Assembly (NCBI RefSeq): GCF_016617715.1
Contig: NZ_CP067225.1
Location: 186,001-250,000 of the forward strand
Origin: Paracoccus sp. MC1862
GTDB taxonomy: Bacteria; Pseudomonadota; Alphaproteobacteria; Rhodobacterales; Rhodobacteraceae
DNA length: 64,000 nucleotides
Reading direction: 5' to 3'
Position 1 is the first letter of the stretch, and each line of letters starts with the position of its first letter. The notes beneath the pieces are model-generated. The model was not told the origin of the DNA, made no database searches, and worked only from the letters and a program-made list of their open reading frames with translations. This document shows, in pieces, positions 1 to 8,855 of this stretch. The translations under genes were made by a program, and so were the position numbers.

Positions 1-243
1 GTGGCTCTCCCACCAGTCGATAACGGCCCGGCCATGGCGCAGGACCGGCTCCTCGGCGCTTTCGAATTCGCAGAAGGGCGCGAGCATCCCGCCCGCCCAC
101 CAGGAACAGCCGTGCCCGCCGGGTCCGAGCGCCGGGTCCACCAGCGCAACGGCATGACCGCGAGAGGCGAGTTCCGTCGCGACCGCCAGCCCCATGACCC
201 CGGCGCCAAGGATGGTGAAGCGCCCGGTCACGCCGTCCACCAT
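1..243 (-). CDS. thiO: Glycine oxidase ThiO, N-terminal part (cut by window edge)
   Basis: Translation from the ATG at 243 gives an N-terminal Rossmann FAD-binding fold with the dinucleotide motif ILGAGVMGLAVA, followed by a strand ending in an acidic residue (ALVDP). This is the start of a DAAO-type flavoprotein. ThiO oxidises glycine to the imine that feeds thiazole synthesis. The start overlaps the 3' end of thiD by 16 bases, so the two are translationally coupled in a thiamine operon reading off the left edge. About 80 residues are visible. The family is clear from the fold and context, but the exact oxidase identity rests on the thi context. Confidence 0.75.
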   Translation of the reverse strand, partial: MVDGVTGRFTILGAGVMGLAVATELASRGHAVALVDPALGPGGHGCSWWAGGMLAPFCEFESAEEPVLRHGRAVIDWWESH

Positions 244-1022
244 TCGTGGAAGTGATGCACCGGACCATGGCCGCTGCCCACCCGCAGGCTGTCCGCGGCG
301 GCAATTGCACCCTGCAACCACTGATGAGCGCGTTCCACGGCCTCGGGGACCGGCCGGCCAAGCGCCAGCCCCGCCGCGATGGCCGAGGACAGCGAGCAGC
401 CGGTGCCGTGGCTGTTCTTCGTGCGGATGCGCGGCGCGGTGAAGGTGCGGGTCTCGGGGCCGACCAGCAGGTCGGTGCAGGTCTCGCCCTCGGCATGACC
501 GCCCTTCATCAGCACCCATTTGCTGCCCAGCGCAGCCAGCGTACGTCCCTGCGCCTCGGCCTCGGTCGTGTCCCCGGCCACGGTGCGGCCCAGCAGCCGC
601 GCGGCTTCCGGCAGGTTTGGGGTCAGGACCGTGGCGCGCGGCATCAGCAACTCGCGCAACGCGGCAATGGCGTCATCCTCGATCAGCCGGTCGCCCGATT
701 TGGCGATCATCACCGGATCGAGGACCAGCGGCAGCCTGCGTCCTTCCAGCGCCTCGGCCACGGCCCTTGTGGCGGCTGCGGTCCCCAGCATCCCGATTTT
801 CACCGCGCCGATGTTCAGGTCGTCAAAGACGGCCTCGATCTGGGCGCGGATCATCTGCGGAGAAACGCCTTCCACGCGGGTCACGGCACGGGTGTTCTGC
901 GCGGTGATCGCAGTCAGGACGCTGGCGCCATAGACGCCCAGCGCCGAGAATGTCTTGAGATCGGCCTGGATGCCGGCCCCGCCGCCGCTGTCGGACCCCG
1001 CGATGGTCAGCGCGATCGCCAT
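228..1022 (-). CDS. thiD: Hydroxymethylpyrimidine/phosphomethylpyrimidine kinase ThiD
   Basis: A 264-residue ribokinase-fold kinase that phosphorylates HMP and HMP-P in thiamine biosynthesis. It starts ALTIAGSDSGGGAGIQADLK, the ThiD substrate and glycine-rich signature, and carries the C-terminal anion-hole motif NSHGTGCSLSSAIAA. The ATG at 1022 is chosen because a GGGAAGA ribosome site lies just upstream and the signature follows at once. A longer frame to 1079 would run into the TPP riboswitch region. It is the first gene after the riboswitch and overlaps thiO, so both should fall when thiamine pyrophosphate is abundant. Confidence 0.95.
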   Translation of the reverse strand: MAIALTIAGSDSGGGAGIQADLKTFSALGVYGASVLTAITAQNTRAVTRVEGVSPQMIRAQIEAVFDDLNIGAVKIGMLGTAAATRAVAEALEGRRLPLVLDPVMIAKSGDRLIEDDAIAALRELLMPRATVLTPNLPEAARLLGRTVAGDTTEAEAQGRTLAALGSKWVLMKGGHAEGETCTDLLVGPETRTFTAPRIRTKNSHGTGCSLSSAIAAGLALGRPVPEAVERAHQWLQGAIAAADSLRVGSGHGPVHHFHEWWTA

Positions 1023-1082
1023 GTCTTCCCCCAACGATGGCCGGCAAAGGGGGACATGGCAGCCGCAGTTGCGCGGCATGGC

Positions 1083-1165
1083 CCGTTCCCTTCGCCGGCA
1101 TGACCCGGATCAGGTTCGATGGGTGCTGTGCCTTGCACATCTCAGCCCCGCGCGGGGCGCCCCAA
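1083..1165 (-). promoter_or_regulatory. TPP riboswitch (THI box) of the thiD operon
   Basis: Read on the minus strand the region holds the conserved TPP aptamer blocks in order: GGGGCGCC, GGCTGAGAT, a variable stem, ACCC, GAACCTGATCCGG, then ATGCCGGCGAAGGGAAC. This is the full THI-box consensus, about 60 bases upstream of the thiD ATG. The short distance suggests translational control or an overlapping terminator; I did not resolve the expression platform. Confidence 0.95.
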
Positions 1166-1395
1166 CGAGCGTCGGCGTCAAGCATAGCGGCGCCTGCGCG
1201 GAACGCAAGCCAGCCGCGTCGGCGCCGGATTTCACGACTCGCAGCCCATCCTCGCGCAACGCTCCCGGGGGGTCTTTCCACCCTGATCCGACTTTGCCCC
1301 CGGTTTTGGACAGTTTCAGATATCCTCGGAAGAATCGCCGGAACAGCGACGGAGGCAGACAGCCCCCAAGCTGCCGTGCCGACCCGATGCGCCGC

Positions 1396-2829
1396 CTACA
1401 GCCCCAGCGCGCCGTAGCTGGTGGCGATGCGACGGATCGCCACGATGTAGGCAGCGGTCCGCAGGTCGGGGACGCGCGAGTCCTCGGCCTGCACGGTCGC
1501 CATCTGCTGGAAGGCGGTGCGCATGGTGTCGTCCAGCCCCGAGCGCACCAGTTCCAGTTCGTCCGCACCGCGCAGGTATTTCTGCTTGAAGCCCTCGGAC
1601 AGCGTCCAGCCCAGCCCCGTGTGGGCGGAGAGGCGTTCCAGTTCCTCGACCAGCAGGGCGTGGCGGGCTTCCTCCTGCCGCCGTTCCAGCCGGCCGAAGC
1701 TGATCTGCTGCAGGTTTTTCACCCATTCGAAATAGCTGACGGTGACGCCGCCCGCGTTGGCGTAAAGGTCGGGCAGGATGACGGTGCCGCGCTGGCGCAG
1801 GATCTCGTCGCCCTCGGCGGTGATGGGACCGTTTGCGGCCTCGACCACCAGCCGCGCATGGATGCGGTCGGCGTTTCCGGCGTGGATCACCCCTTCCATC
1901 GCCGCAGGGATCAGGATGTCGCAGTCCAGTTCCAGCGCTTTGACCGAATCCGCTTCGAAGCTTGCGCCGGGGAAGTCCTTGACCCCGCCGGTCGCGTGCA
2001 TGTGCGATTGCAGGTCGGCGATGTTCAGGCCGTCCGGGTTCATCACCGCGCCGTCGCGCTCGGCCACGGCGATGATCTTCGCGCCGTCCTCGGTGGACAG
2101 GAACTTCGCCGCATGGAAGCCCACGTTGCCCAAGCCCTGCACGACGACGCGCTGCCCTTCCAACGAACCCGACAGCCCCGCGCGTTCCAGCACCTCGGGC
2201 GTGCGGAAGACCTCGCGCAGCGCATACTGGACACCACGGCCCGTCGCCTCGACCCGGCCGGCAATGCCGCCCAGCCGCAGCGGTTTGCCGGTGACGCTGG
2301 CGCGGGCGTTGATGTCCTCGGGGTGCAGGCGCTTGTAGGCGTCGGCCATCCAGGCCATCTCGCGTTCCCCCGTGCCCATGTCGGGCGCCGGCACGTTCTG
2401 GCTGGGAGAGATCAGCCGCCGCCGCGACAACTCATAGGTGAAGCGGCGGGTGATCTGTTCCAACTCGTTCGGCTCCCACGCGCGGGGGTCCACGGTCAGC
2501 CCGCCCTTGGAGCCGCCGAAGGGCAGTTCGACCAGCGCGCATTTGTAGCTCATCAGCGCGGCCAGCGCCTCGACCTCGTCCTGGTTGACGCTGAGCGCGT
2601 AGCGGATGCCGCCCTTGACGGGTTCGTGGTGTTCGGAATGGACGGAACGGTAGCCGGTGAAGGTGTGGATCTCGCCCCGCAGCCGCACCCCGAAGCGGAC
2701 GACATAGGTCGAGTTGCAGACGCGGATCTTCTCCTCCAGCCCCGGCGCAAGGTCCATGAGGCTCGCGGCCTGGGTGAACATCCGGTCGACCGAGTCGCGG
2801 AACGACGGCTGCGTAAAGGGAGCATTCAT
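1396..2829 (-). CDS. gdhA: Glutamate dehydrogenase (Glu/Leu/Phe/Val dehydrogenase family)
   Basis: A 477-residue hexameric-type dehydrogenase that interconverts glutamate and 2-oxoglutarate plus ammonium. The N-terminal dimerisation and substrate domain shows KGGIRYA (about residue 73) and the catalytic-lysine block LPFGGSKGG. The Rossmann half carries VVVQGLGNVGFHAA (about 230). The C-terminus has the family AANGPIT and LPDLYANAGGVTVSYFEW blocks. It stands alone, about 110 bases downstream of guaD's stop and running the same way; the next gene downstream is the riboswitch-controlled thiD. Coenzyme preference cannot be read with certainty. A branched-chain dehydrogenase is less likely because of the length and the SKGG context. 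Confidence 0.93.
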   Translation of the reverse strand: MNAPFTQPSFRDSVDRMFTQAASLMDLAPGLEEKIRVCNSTYVVRFGVRLRGEIHTFTGYRSVHSEHHEPVKGGIRYALSVNQDEVEALAALMSYKCALVELPFGGSKGGLTVDPRAWEPNELEQITRRFTYELSRRRLISPSQNVPAPDMGTGEREMAWMADAYKRLHPEDINARASVTGKPLRLGGIAGRVEATGRGVQYALREVFRTPEVLERAGLSGSLEGQRVVVQGLGNVGFHAAKFLSTEDGAKIIAVAERDGAVMNPDGLNIADLQSHMHATGGVKDFPGASFEADSVKALELDCDILIPAAMEGVIHAGNADRIHARLVVEAANGPITAEGDEILRQRGTVILPDLYANAGGVTVSYFEWVKNLQQISFGRLERRQEEARHALLVEELERLSAHTGLGWTLSEGFKQKYLRGADELELVRSGLDDTMRTAFQQMATVQAEDSRVPDLRTAAYIVAIRRIATSYGALGL

Positions 2830-2938
2830 GGCGGGCGTCCTTTCAGGGGGCGCCTGCGGGCGCCGTTGTCTGCCGGAAGCTTAGGCGTCCCGCGCGGCTT
2901 TCGTCCACGATCGCGTGACGTTCCGCCGATGCGGCTGG

Positions 2939-4231
2939 TCAGTTCGCCAGATGCGCCTTCATCGGCCGGCCCGCGACATAGGTTTCCACCACCGCCCGGT
3001 CGTCGCCCATGACCTGCAGGATGAACAATTCCTGCATCAGCGAGTCCACCTTGTCATGACGCAGCCGCATCGCCTGCGTGGCGCGGGGGTCCAGCACCAC
3101 GAGGTCGGCGAAGCGCCCCGGCCGGACGCTGCCGACCCGGTCCTCGATCCCCAGCGCGATGGCGTTGCCGCGCGTGGCCCAGTGGAAGGCCGCGAAGGGA
3201 TGCATCCTCTGGCCGCGCATCTGGGCGATCTTGTAGGCCTCGGCCAGCGTTGCCAGCATCGACCAGCTTGTGCCGCCGCCGATGTCGGTGGCAACCCCGG
3301 TGACGACGCCCGCATCCCGCATCCCCCGGTCGTCGAACAGCCCCGATCCGAGGAACAGGTTCGAGGTCGGGCAATGGATCGCCCTTGTGCCGGTCTCCGC
3401 CATCCGTGCGATTTCGCGGTCGTTCATGTGGATTGCGTGGCCCATCAGGCTGCGCGGACCCAGAAGGCCGAAGCGGTCGTAGATGTCGAGGTAATCCTGC
3501 GCCTTGGGGTAAAGCTGCATGGTCAGCTCGATCTCGGCGCGGTTCTCGTTCAGGTGGGTCTGAATCGCGAGGTCGGGGTTCTCGGCAGCGAGAGTCCCGG
3601 CGGCGCGCAACTGCTCGGGCGTCGAGGTGATCGCGAAGCGCGGCGTGATCACATATTCCAGCCGCCCGCGCCCGTGCCAACAGTCGATCAGCGCGCGGCT
3701 GTCGTCATAGGAGGCCTGCGCGGTGTCCAGCACCGCTTCGGGCGCGTTGCGGTCCATCATGACCTTGCCCGCCAGCATCGCCATGCCCCGTTTTTCAGCG
3801 GCCGCAAACAGCGCCTCGGCGCTTTCGCGGTGGACGGAACAGAAGGCGCTGGCCGCGGTGGTGCCGTTCAGGATCAACTGATCGAGGAAGGCTTCGGCCA
3901 TGCGGGCGGCATGGATGGGGTCGCGGTATTGCGCCTCGATGGGGAAGGTGTGGTCGTTCAGCCAGTCCAGAAGCTGCGCGGCCCAAGCGGCCACGACCTG
4001 CACCTGCGGGAAATGGATGTGCGGATCGACGAAGCCCGCCATGATGATGTAGGGGCGATGGTCGATTTCCTGCGCCTCGGGGTCCTTGGTGTCGGCGTAG
4101 TCGCCCACCGAAAGGATGCAGCCGTTCTCGATCAGGATTGCGCCGTTATCCCAAAAGTGGTGACTGTTCTCGGTCTCGGCGGGATCGGCATGGAAGCTCA
4201 GCACGCGGCCGCGCAGAAGGGTCTTGGTCAT
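2939..4231 (-). CDS. guaD: Guanine deaminase
   Basis: A 430-residue amidohydrolase that deaminates guanine to xanthine, the substrate of the xanthine dehydrogenase encoded just upstream. Seen: the metal site GFVDPHIHFPQ (about residue 65), the substrate motif PRFAITST, the third metal ligand QTHLNEN, the SLMGHAIHMND histidine and the final aspartate in VATDIGGGTS, all in the order typical of GuaD. Only 14 bases separate it from xdhC, so it is the last gene of a purine-degradation operon xdhA-xdhB-xdhC-guaD. Length is normal for the family. Confidence 0.95.
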   Translation of the reverse strand: MTKTLLRGRVLSFHADPAETENSHHFWDNGAILIENGCILSVGDYADTKDPEAQEIDHRPYIIMAGFVDPHIHFPQVQVVAAWAAQLLDWLNDHTFPIEAQYRDPIHAARMAEAFLDQLILNGTTAASAFCSVHRESAEALFAAAEKRGMAMLAGKVMMDRNAPEAVLDTAQASYDDSRALIDCWHGRGRLEYVITPRFAITSTPEQLRAAGTLAAENPDLAIQTHLNENRAEIELTMQLYPKAQDYLDIYDRFGLLGPRSLMGHAIHMNDREIARMAETGTRAIHCPTSNLFLGSGLFDDRGMRDAGVVTGVATDIGGGTSWSMLATLAEAYKIAQMRGQRMHPFAAFHWATRGNAIALGIEDRVGSVRPGRFADLVVLDPRATQAMRLRHDKVDSLMQELFILQVMGDDRAVVETYVAGRPMKAHLAN

Positions 4232-4245
4232 CGGGGGCTTTCGTT

Positions 4246-4971
4246 TCAGGCGGTTGCGTGGGCCGGGTGGCGCGCCAGCAGGGTAGCCATGATCTCGGCC
4301 GCCGTGAAGGCGGAGATGACTTCGGGGCGCTTGTCACGGACAAGGCCGCCGATGGGGCAGGTCAACGGCGCGGGGTCGATACCGCGCGCCTTGGCAAAGC
4401 GCGAGAAGGTCGCGCGCTTGGTCGCGCTGCCGATCATGCCGACATAAGCAGCATCGCCCCGCGCCAGCGCCTCGGCCGCGATCAGGAAATCCAGCGCGTG
4501 GTCATGGGTCAGGATCACATAGGCCGAACGCGCGGGCGCGCGGCGCACCTCGGCCTCGGGCAGGGGGGTCAGTTCCCCCGGCACTTCCGCCAGCGCCAAT
4601 TCGGCCGGGCGCTGGTCGATCAGGCGCAGCTTTACCGGAAGCGGCAGCATGGCGCGGGCAAGTGCGCGCCCCACATGGCCCGCGCCGAAGATCAGCACCG
4701 AGGGCTTTGGCGGCGCTGGGCTGGCTGGTTCGCGGTCCAGCGTCAGTTCCACCCGCCCTCCGCAGCACTGGCCGATCTCGGGGCCGAGCGGGACGTCCAT
4801 CACCGCGCGATCCTCGCCGCGGGCCAGCATCTGCCGCGCCCGGTCGATGGCGAGGTATTCCAACTGTCCGCCGCCGATGGTGCCGGTGACGGCCTCTGCG
4901 CCCACCATCATCTCGGCCCCTTCCTCGCGGGGGGTCGAGCCTCGGGCGCGCGTGATGCGGACGCGGATCAT
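4246..4971 (-). CDS. xdhC: Xanthine dehydrogenase accessory protein XdhC
   Basis: A 241-residue XdhC, the chaperone that binds molybdenum cofactor and supports its sulfuration before insertion into XdhB. The N-terminal XdhC domain has GSTPREEGAEMMV and TGTIGGGQLE. The C-terminal Rossmann domain starts VLIFGAGHVGRALA and includes LTHDHALD and YVGMIGSATKRA. The ATG at 4971 overlaps the xdhB stop as ATGA. The frame stays open upstream, and most XdhC proteins have about 15 more residues before this point, so an upstream non-ATG start inside xdhB is possible. Confidence 0.93.
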   Translation of the reverse strand: MIRVRITRARGSTPREEGAEMMVGAEAVTGTIGGGQLEYLAIDRARQMLARGEDRAVMDVPLGPEIGQCCGGRVELTLDREPASPAPPKPSVLIFGAGHVGRALARAMLPLPVKLRLIDQRPAELALAEVPGELTPLPEAEVRRAPARSAYVILTHDHALDFLIAAEALARGDAAYVGMIGSATKRATFSRFAKARGIDPAPLTCPIGGLVRDKRPEVISAFTAAEIMATLLARHPAHATA

Positions 4972-7307
4972 GCCCCGCTCAGGGCCAGCGGCCCGCCCTG
5001 CAGCCGTTCGACGGCCATCAGCACCCGTTCCGGCGTGGCGGGGGCGTCCAGCCTCGGGCATTCGCGGTAATCCGCGACCGAGGCGACGGCATGGCCGATC
5101 GCCTCGAAGACCGAGATGCCCAGCATGAAGGGCGGCTCACCCACGGCCTTGGACCGCTTGATCGTGCGTTCCTTGTTTTCCGACCACTCGGCCAGCTTGA
5201 CGTTGAAAACCTTGGGCCGGTCGGATGCCAGCGGGATCTTGTAGGTGGACGGCGCGTGGGTCCGCAGCCGCCCCTGATCGTCCCACCACAGCTCCTCGCT
5301 GGTCAGCCAGCCGGTGCCCTGCACGAAGGCGCCTTCCACCTGCCCGCGGTCGATGGCGGGGTTGATCGACCGGCCCACGTCATGCAGCACGTCCGTCCGC
5401 TCGATCACGTATTCGCCGGTCAGCGTGTCCACCGAAACCTCGGAACAGGCCGCGCCATAGGCGAAGTAGTAGAACGGCCGCCCGCGCCCTTCGGCCCGGT
5501 TCCAGTGGATCTTAGGCGTGGCATAGAAGCCCGCCGCCCAAAGCTGGACACGGGCCAGATAGGCCATCTCGATCACCTTGCTGAAGGGGATCGTCTCGTC
5601 CCGCACCACGACATGGTCGGGGACGAAGCGGATTTCTTCCGGCGTGGCGTCCTTGGCGATGCAGAGGAAATCGACCAGCCGCGCCTTGATCTGGTTGGCG
5701 GCATCCAGCGCCGCCATGCCGTTGAGATCGGTCCCCGAGGACGCCGCCGTAGCCGAGGTGTTCGGCACCTTCTCGGTCGTGGTCTTCGTGACCTTGATGC
5801 GGTCGAGGCCCACGGAAAACGCCTCGGCCACAATCTGGGCAATCTTGGTGTGCAACCCTTGGCCCATCTCGCAGCCGCCGTGGTTCAACTGGATCGAGCC
5901 GTCGGTGTAGATGTGGATCAGCGCCCCCGCCTGGTTGAAATGCGTGGCGGTGAAGCTGATGCCGAACTTGACCGGGGTCAGCGCGATGCCCTTGCGGATC
6001 GGCCCGCCCGCCGCCTGCATTCGGGCGTTCCAGTCCAGCACCGCCTGACGGCGGCGGGCATAGTCGCAGGACTCCTCAAGCTCCGTGAACAGGCGCGGCA
6101 GGACCATGTCCTCGACCGGCTGATGATAGGGGGTCAACTGGCCGTTCCGGTAAAGGTTCGCCTTGCGGACGGCCAGCGTGTCCTGGCTTGTGGCATAGGC
6201 GATTTCCTCGATGATCCGTTCCGCCACGATCACGCCCTGTGGGCCGCCGAAGCCGCGGAAGGCGGTGTTCGACACCGTGTTCGTCCGCAGGGGATGCGAG
6301 CGGACCTCGACCTCGGGGTAGAAATAGGCGTTGTCGGCATGGAACAGCGCCCGGTCGGTGACGGCCATGCTGAGGTCGGCCGAAAAGCCGCAGCGGGCAT
6401 ACCAGTCGCCCTTGACGGCGAGGATGTGCCCCGCGTCGTCGAAGCCGACGCTGTAGTCCACCACGAAGTCATGCCGCTTGCCGGTGGCGATCATGTCGTC
6501 GTCCCGGTCAGGGCGCAGCTTGACGGCGCGATGCCATTTCTTCGCGGCGATGGCGGCCACGCAGCAGAACAGGTTCATCTGCGTTTCCTTGCCGCCGAAC
6601 CCGCCGCCCATCCGGCGCACGTTCACGACGACCGCATTCGCGGGCACGCCCAGCGCATGGGCGACCATGTGCTGCACCTCGGTCGGATGCTGGGTCGAGG
6701 TGAAGATCACCACCTCATCATCTTCGCCCGGGATCGCCAGCGCGATCTGACCCTCAAGGTAGAAGTGGTCCTGCCCACCGATGGTGAAGCGCCCGTCGAT
6801 CCGGCGCGGCGCTTTCGGCAGCGCCGCCTGAGGGTCGCCCCGGCGCAGGGTCATGCCGGGGACAACTAGCTCTCCGCCCGCATCCAGCGCGGCGACGGGG
6901 TCCAGCACATGGGGCAGGGGCTCATAGTCGATCTTCGCCAGCCGGGCCGCGCGGCGGGCATGTTCGCGTGTCTCGGCGATCACGGCAAAGACCGGCTGGC
7001 CGTGGAACATGACCTTGCCATCCGCAAGGATCGGGTCGTCGTTCCTGCCGATGGGGCTGACGTCGTTCTGGCCGGGGATGTCGGCGGCGGTCAGCACGTC
7101 GATGACGCCCGGCGCGGCGCGCACCGCGTCGAGGTCCATCGACCGGATGCGCCCATGCGTGACGGTGGACAGGCCGAGATAGGCGTGCAGCGCCCCCTGC
7201 GGCAGCACCAGGTCGTCGGTGTAATCCGCCCGGCCGGTGACGTGCTTTTCCGCCGATTCATGCCGCGTCTCGGGCGTGACGGGCGGGGACAGCGTCTCGT
7301 GCTTCAT
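4968..7307 (-). CDS. xdhB: Xanthine dehydrogenase, molybdopterin-binding subunit XdhB
   Basis: A 779-residue molybdopterin subunit that carries out hydroxylation of hypoxanthine and xanthine. Recognisable blocks are GRADYTDD near the N-terminus, the Moco-binding GGGFGGKETQ (about residue 234), the substrate arginine region NTAFRGFGGPQG, CEMGQGLHTK, and the catalytic-glutamate segment KAVGEPPFMLG near the C-terminus. It starts 3 bases after the xdhA stop and overlaps xdhC by four, so the operon is tightly coupled. Together with XdhA it forms the bacterial two-polypeptide enzyme, as in Rhodobacter capsulatus. Confidence 0.97.
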   Translation of the reverse strand: MKHETLSPPVTPETRHESAEKHVTGRADYTDDLVLPQGALHAYLGLSTVTHGRIRSMDLDAVRAAPGVIDVLTAADIPGQNDVSPIGRNDDPILADGKVMFHGQPVFAVIAETREHARRAARLAKIDYEPLPHVLDPVAALDAGGELVVPGMTLRRGDPQAALPKAPRRIDGRFTIGGQDHFYLEGQIALAIPGEDDEVVIFTSTQHPTEVQHMVAHALGVPANAVVVNVRRMGGGFGGKETQMNLFCCVAAIAAKKWHRAVKLRPDRDDDMIATGKRHDFVVDYSVGFDDAGHILAVKGDWYARCGFSADLSMAVTDRALFHADNAYFYPEVEVRSHPLRTNTVSNTAFRGFGGPQGVIVAERIIEEIAYATSQDTLAVRKANLYRNGQLTPYHQPVEDMVLPRLFTELEESCDYARRRQAVLDWNARMQAAGGPIRKGIALTPVKFGISFTATHFNQAGALIHIYTDGSIQLNHGGCEMGQGLHTKIAQIVAEAFSVGLDRIKVTKTTTEKVPNTSATAASSGTDLNGMAALDAANQIKARLVDFLCIAKDATPEEIRFVPDHVVVRDETIPFSKVIEMAYLARVQLWAAGFYATPKIHWNRAEGRGRPFYYFAYGAACSEVSVDTLTGEYVIERTDVLHDVGRSINPAIDRGQVEGAFVQGTGWLTSEELWWDDQGRLRTHAPSTYKIPLASDRPKVFNVKLAEWSENKERTIKRSKAVGEPPFMLGISVFEAIGHAVASVADYRECPRLDAPATPERVLMAVERLQGGPLALSGA

Positions 7308-7310
7308 GGC

Positions 7311-8750
7311 TTATTCCCCCACGGCGCGGTTCAGGCGAACCGGGACATCTTGCCCCGAGTTCTCCAGCCAGAACCGGCGGAAGAAGTTGGCGGCGACCGC
7401 GTGGCGATAGTCGGCGGTTGCCCGGAAGTCGGTGAGCGGGGTGAAGTCGCCCTTCACGGCACGGGCCGCGGCCTCGAAGCTGGCGGCGGTGAAGGGCTGG
7501 CCTTCCAGCGCGGCCTCGGCCTTGGCCGCGCGCGCAGGGATGCCGGCCAGGCCGCCGAAGGCGACGCGGGCGCGGGTGATGGTGCCGTTCTCGACCTGGA
7601 TGCGGAAGCCCGCAGAGATGGCCGAGATGTCGGCGGACTGGCGCTTCGACATCTTGTAGGCGGCGATCATCGCCTTGCCCTTGAGGGGGATGACCACGGT
7701 TTCCACGAACTCGCCCGGTCGGCGGTCCTGGCGGCCGTAGTCGAGGAAGAACGCCTCCAGCGGCAACTCGCGCCGCGCGTCGCCAAGCCGAAGGACGATC
7801 CGCGCGCCCAGCGCGATCAGCAGCGGCGGCGTTTCCCCGATGGGCGAGCCGTTGGCGATGTTGCCGCCAATGGTGCCCGCGTTCCTGATCTGCCAGCCGC
7901 CGATGCGGAGGACATAGTCCTCGACCTCGGGGAAATGGTCGTCGATCACGGGGGCGAACTCGGAATAGGTCACGCCCGCGCCGATGCGGATCTCCTCCGC
8001 GTCGACCTCGATCCCTTTCATCAGGTGGCCGATGAACACGGCCGGAGAGATCGGGCGGAACTGCTTCGTCACCCACAGCCCCACGTCGGTCGCTCCCGCG
8101 ACGATGGTGGCCTGCGGGTGCCGGACCAGCACGCGGGCCAGCTCGTCCGTGTCGGCGGGCAGGATGGCGCGTTCCTCGCCCCGGCCGACCTCGGCGCCCA
8201 CGGGCATGGCGGACAGCTTCGCCGTGACCTCGGCGCGCTGGGCCACAAGGAAATCCCCCAACTGCCCGCCCGCGCGGCCCGCGGCTAGCGCCGCCTTGAC
8301 AATCGGCTCATAACCCGTGCAGCGGCACAGGTTTCCCTGCAGCGCGGTCTCGATCTGCACCACGTCCGGGCTCTCATGCGTCATCCACAGCCCGTAAAGC
8401 GCCATGACAAAGCCTGGCGTGCAGAAGCCGCACTGGCTGCCGTGATGCTCGACCATCGCGGCCTGGATCGGGTGCAGCCCGCCGCCCTCGCCGCGCAGAT
8501 GCTCGATGGTGACGACGTGGCAGCGGTGGCAGGCGGCGAGGAAGCGGATGCAGGCGTTCACCGGCTCATAGACCAGCGCGCCACCGTGCAGGCGGCCGAC
8601 CAGCACCGTGCAGGCGCCGCAGTCGCCCTCGGCGCAGCCCTCCTTGGTGCCGGTCAGGCCCCGGCCAAGACGCAGGAAGTCCAGCAGCGTGTCGCCGGGA
8701 CCGGCCTCAGTCAGCCGGATTTCGGTGTCGTTGAGTAGGAAGCGGATCAT
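7311..8750 (-). CDS. xdhA: Xanthine dehydrogenase, FeS/FAD subunit XdhA
   Basis: A 479-residue electron-transfer subunit. The N-terminal plant-type [2Fe-2S] domain has GCAEGDCGACTV, the second [2Fe-2S] domain has QCGFCTPGFVM and GNLCRCTGY. The FAD domain follows with VAGATDVGLWV and the flavin motif GGNIANGSPIGE. The ATG at 8750 gives the normal start MIRFLLN. A longer open frame exists but runs antisense through the lysR gene and is rejected. It is the first gene of the xdh operon, divergent from the LysR gene at 8856 with about 105 bases of shared promoter region. Confidence 0.97.
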   Translation of the reverse strand: MIRFLLNDTEIRLTEAGPGDTLLDFLRLGRGLTGTKEGCAEGDCGACTVLVGRLHGGALVYEPVNACIRFLAACHRCHVVTIEHLRGEGGGLHPIQAAMVEHHGSQCGFCTPGFVMALYGLWMTHESPDVVQIETALQGNLCRCTGYEPIVKAALAAGRAGGQLGDFLVAQRAEVTAKLSAMPVGAEVGRGEERAILPADTDELARVLVRHPQATIVAGATDVGLWVTKQFRPISPAVFIGHLMKGIEVDAEEIRIGAGVTYSEFAPVIDDHFPEVEDYVLRIGGWQIRNAGTIGGNIANGSPIGETPPLLIALGARIVLRLGDARRELPLEAFFLDYGRQDRRPGEFVETVVIPLKGKAMIAAYKMSKRQSADISAISAGFRIQVENGTITRARVAFGGLAGIPARAAKAEAALEGQPFTAASFEAAARAVKGDFTPLTDFRATADYRHAVAANFFRRFWLENSGQDVPVRLNRAVGE

Positions 8751-8855
8751 TTGGGTGACGCCCTCGCGTGGGTGGCCCGCAGCATGGCGCAACTTCGCGC
8801 TTGCACAAAACGCAGCCGCGCGTGAACAGTTTACGCCGTTTCGAAAGAATACGCC

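Noticed and set aside
955..3012. Long plus-strand open frame (about 685 codons) across thiD, gdhA and the start of guaD
   Set aside because: It is antisense to well-supported genes and its translation has no family motifs; high GC produces such shadow frames throughout the window.
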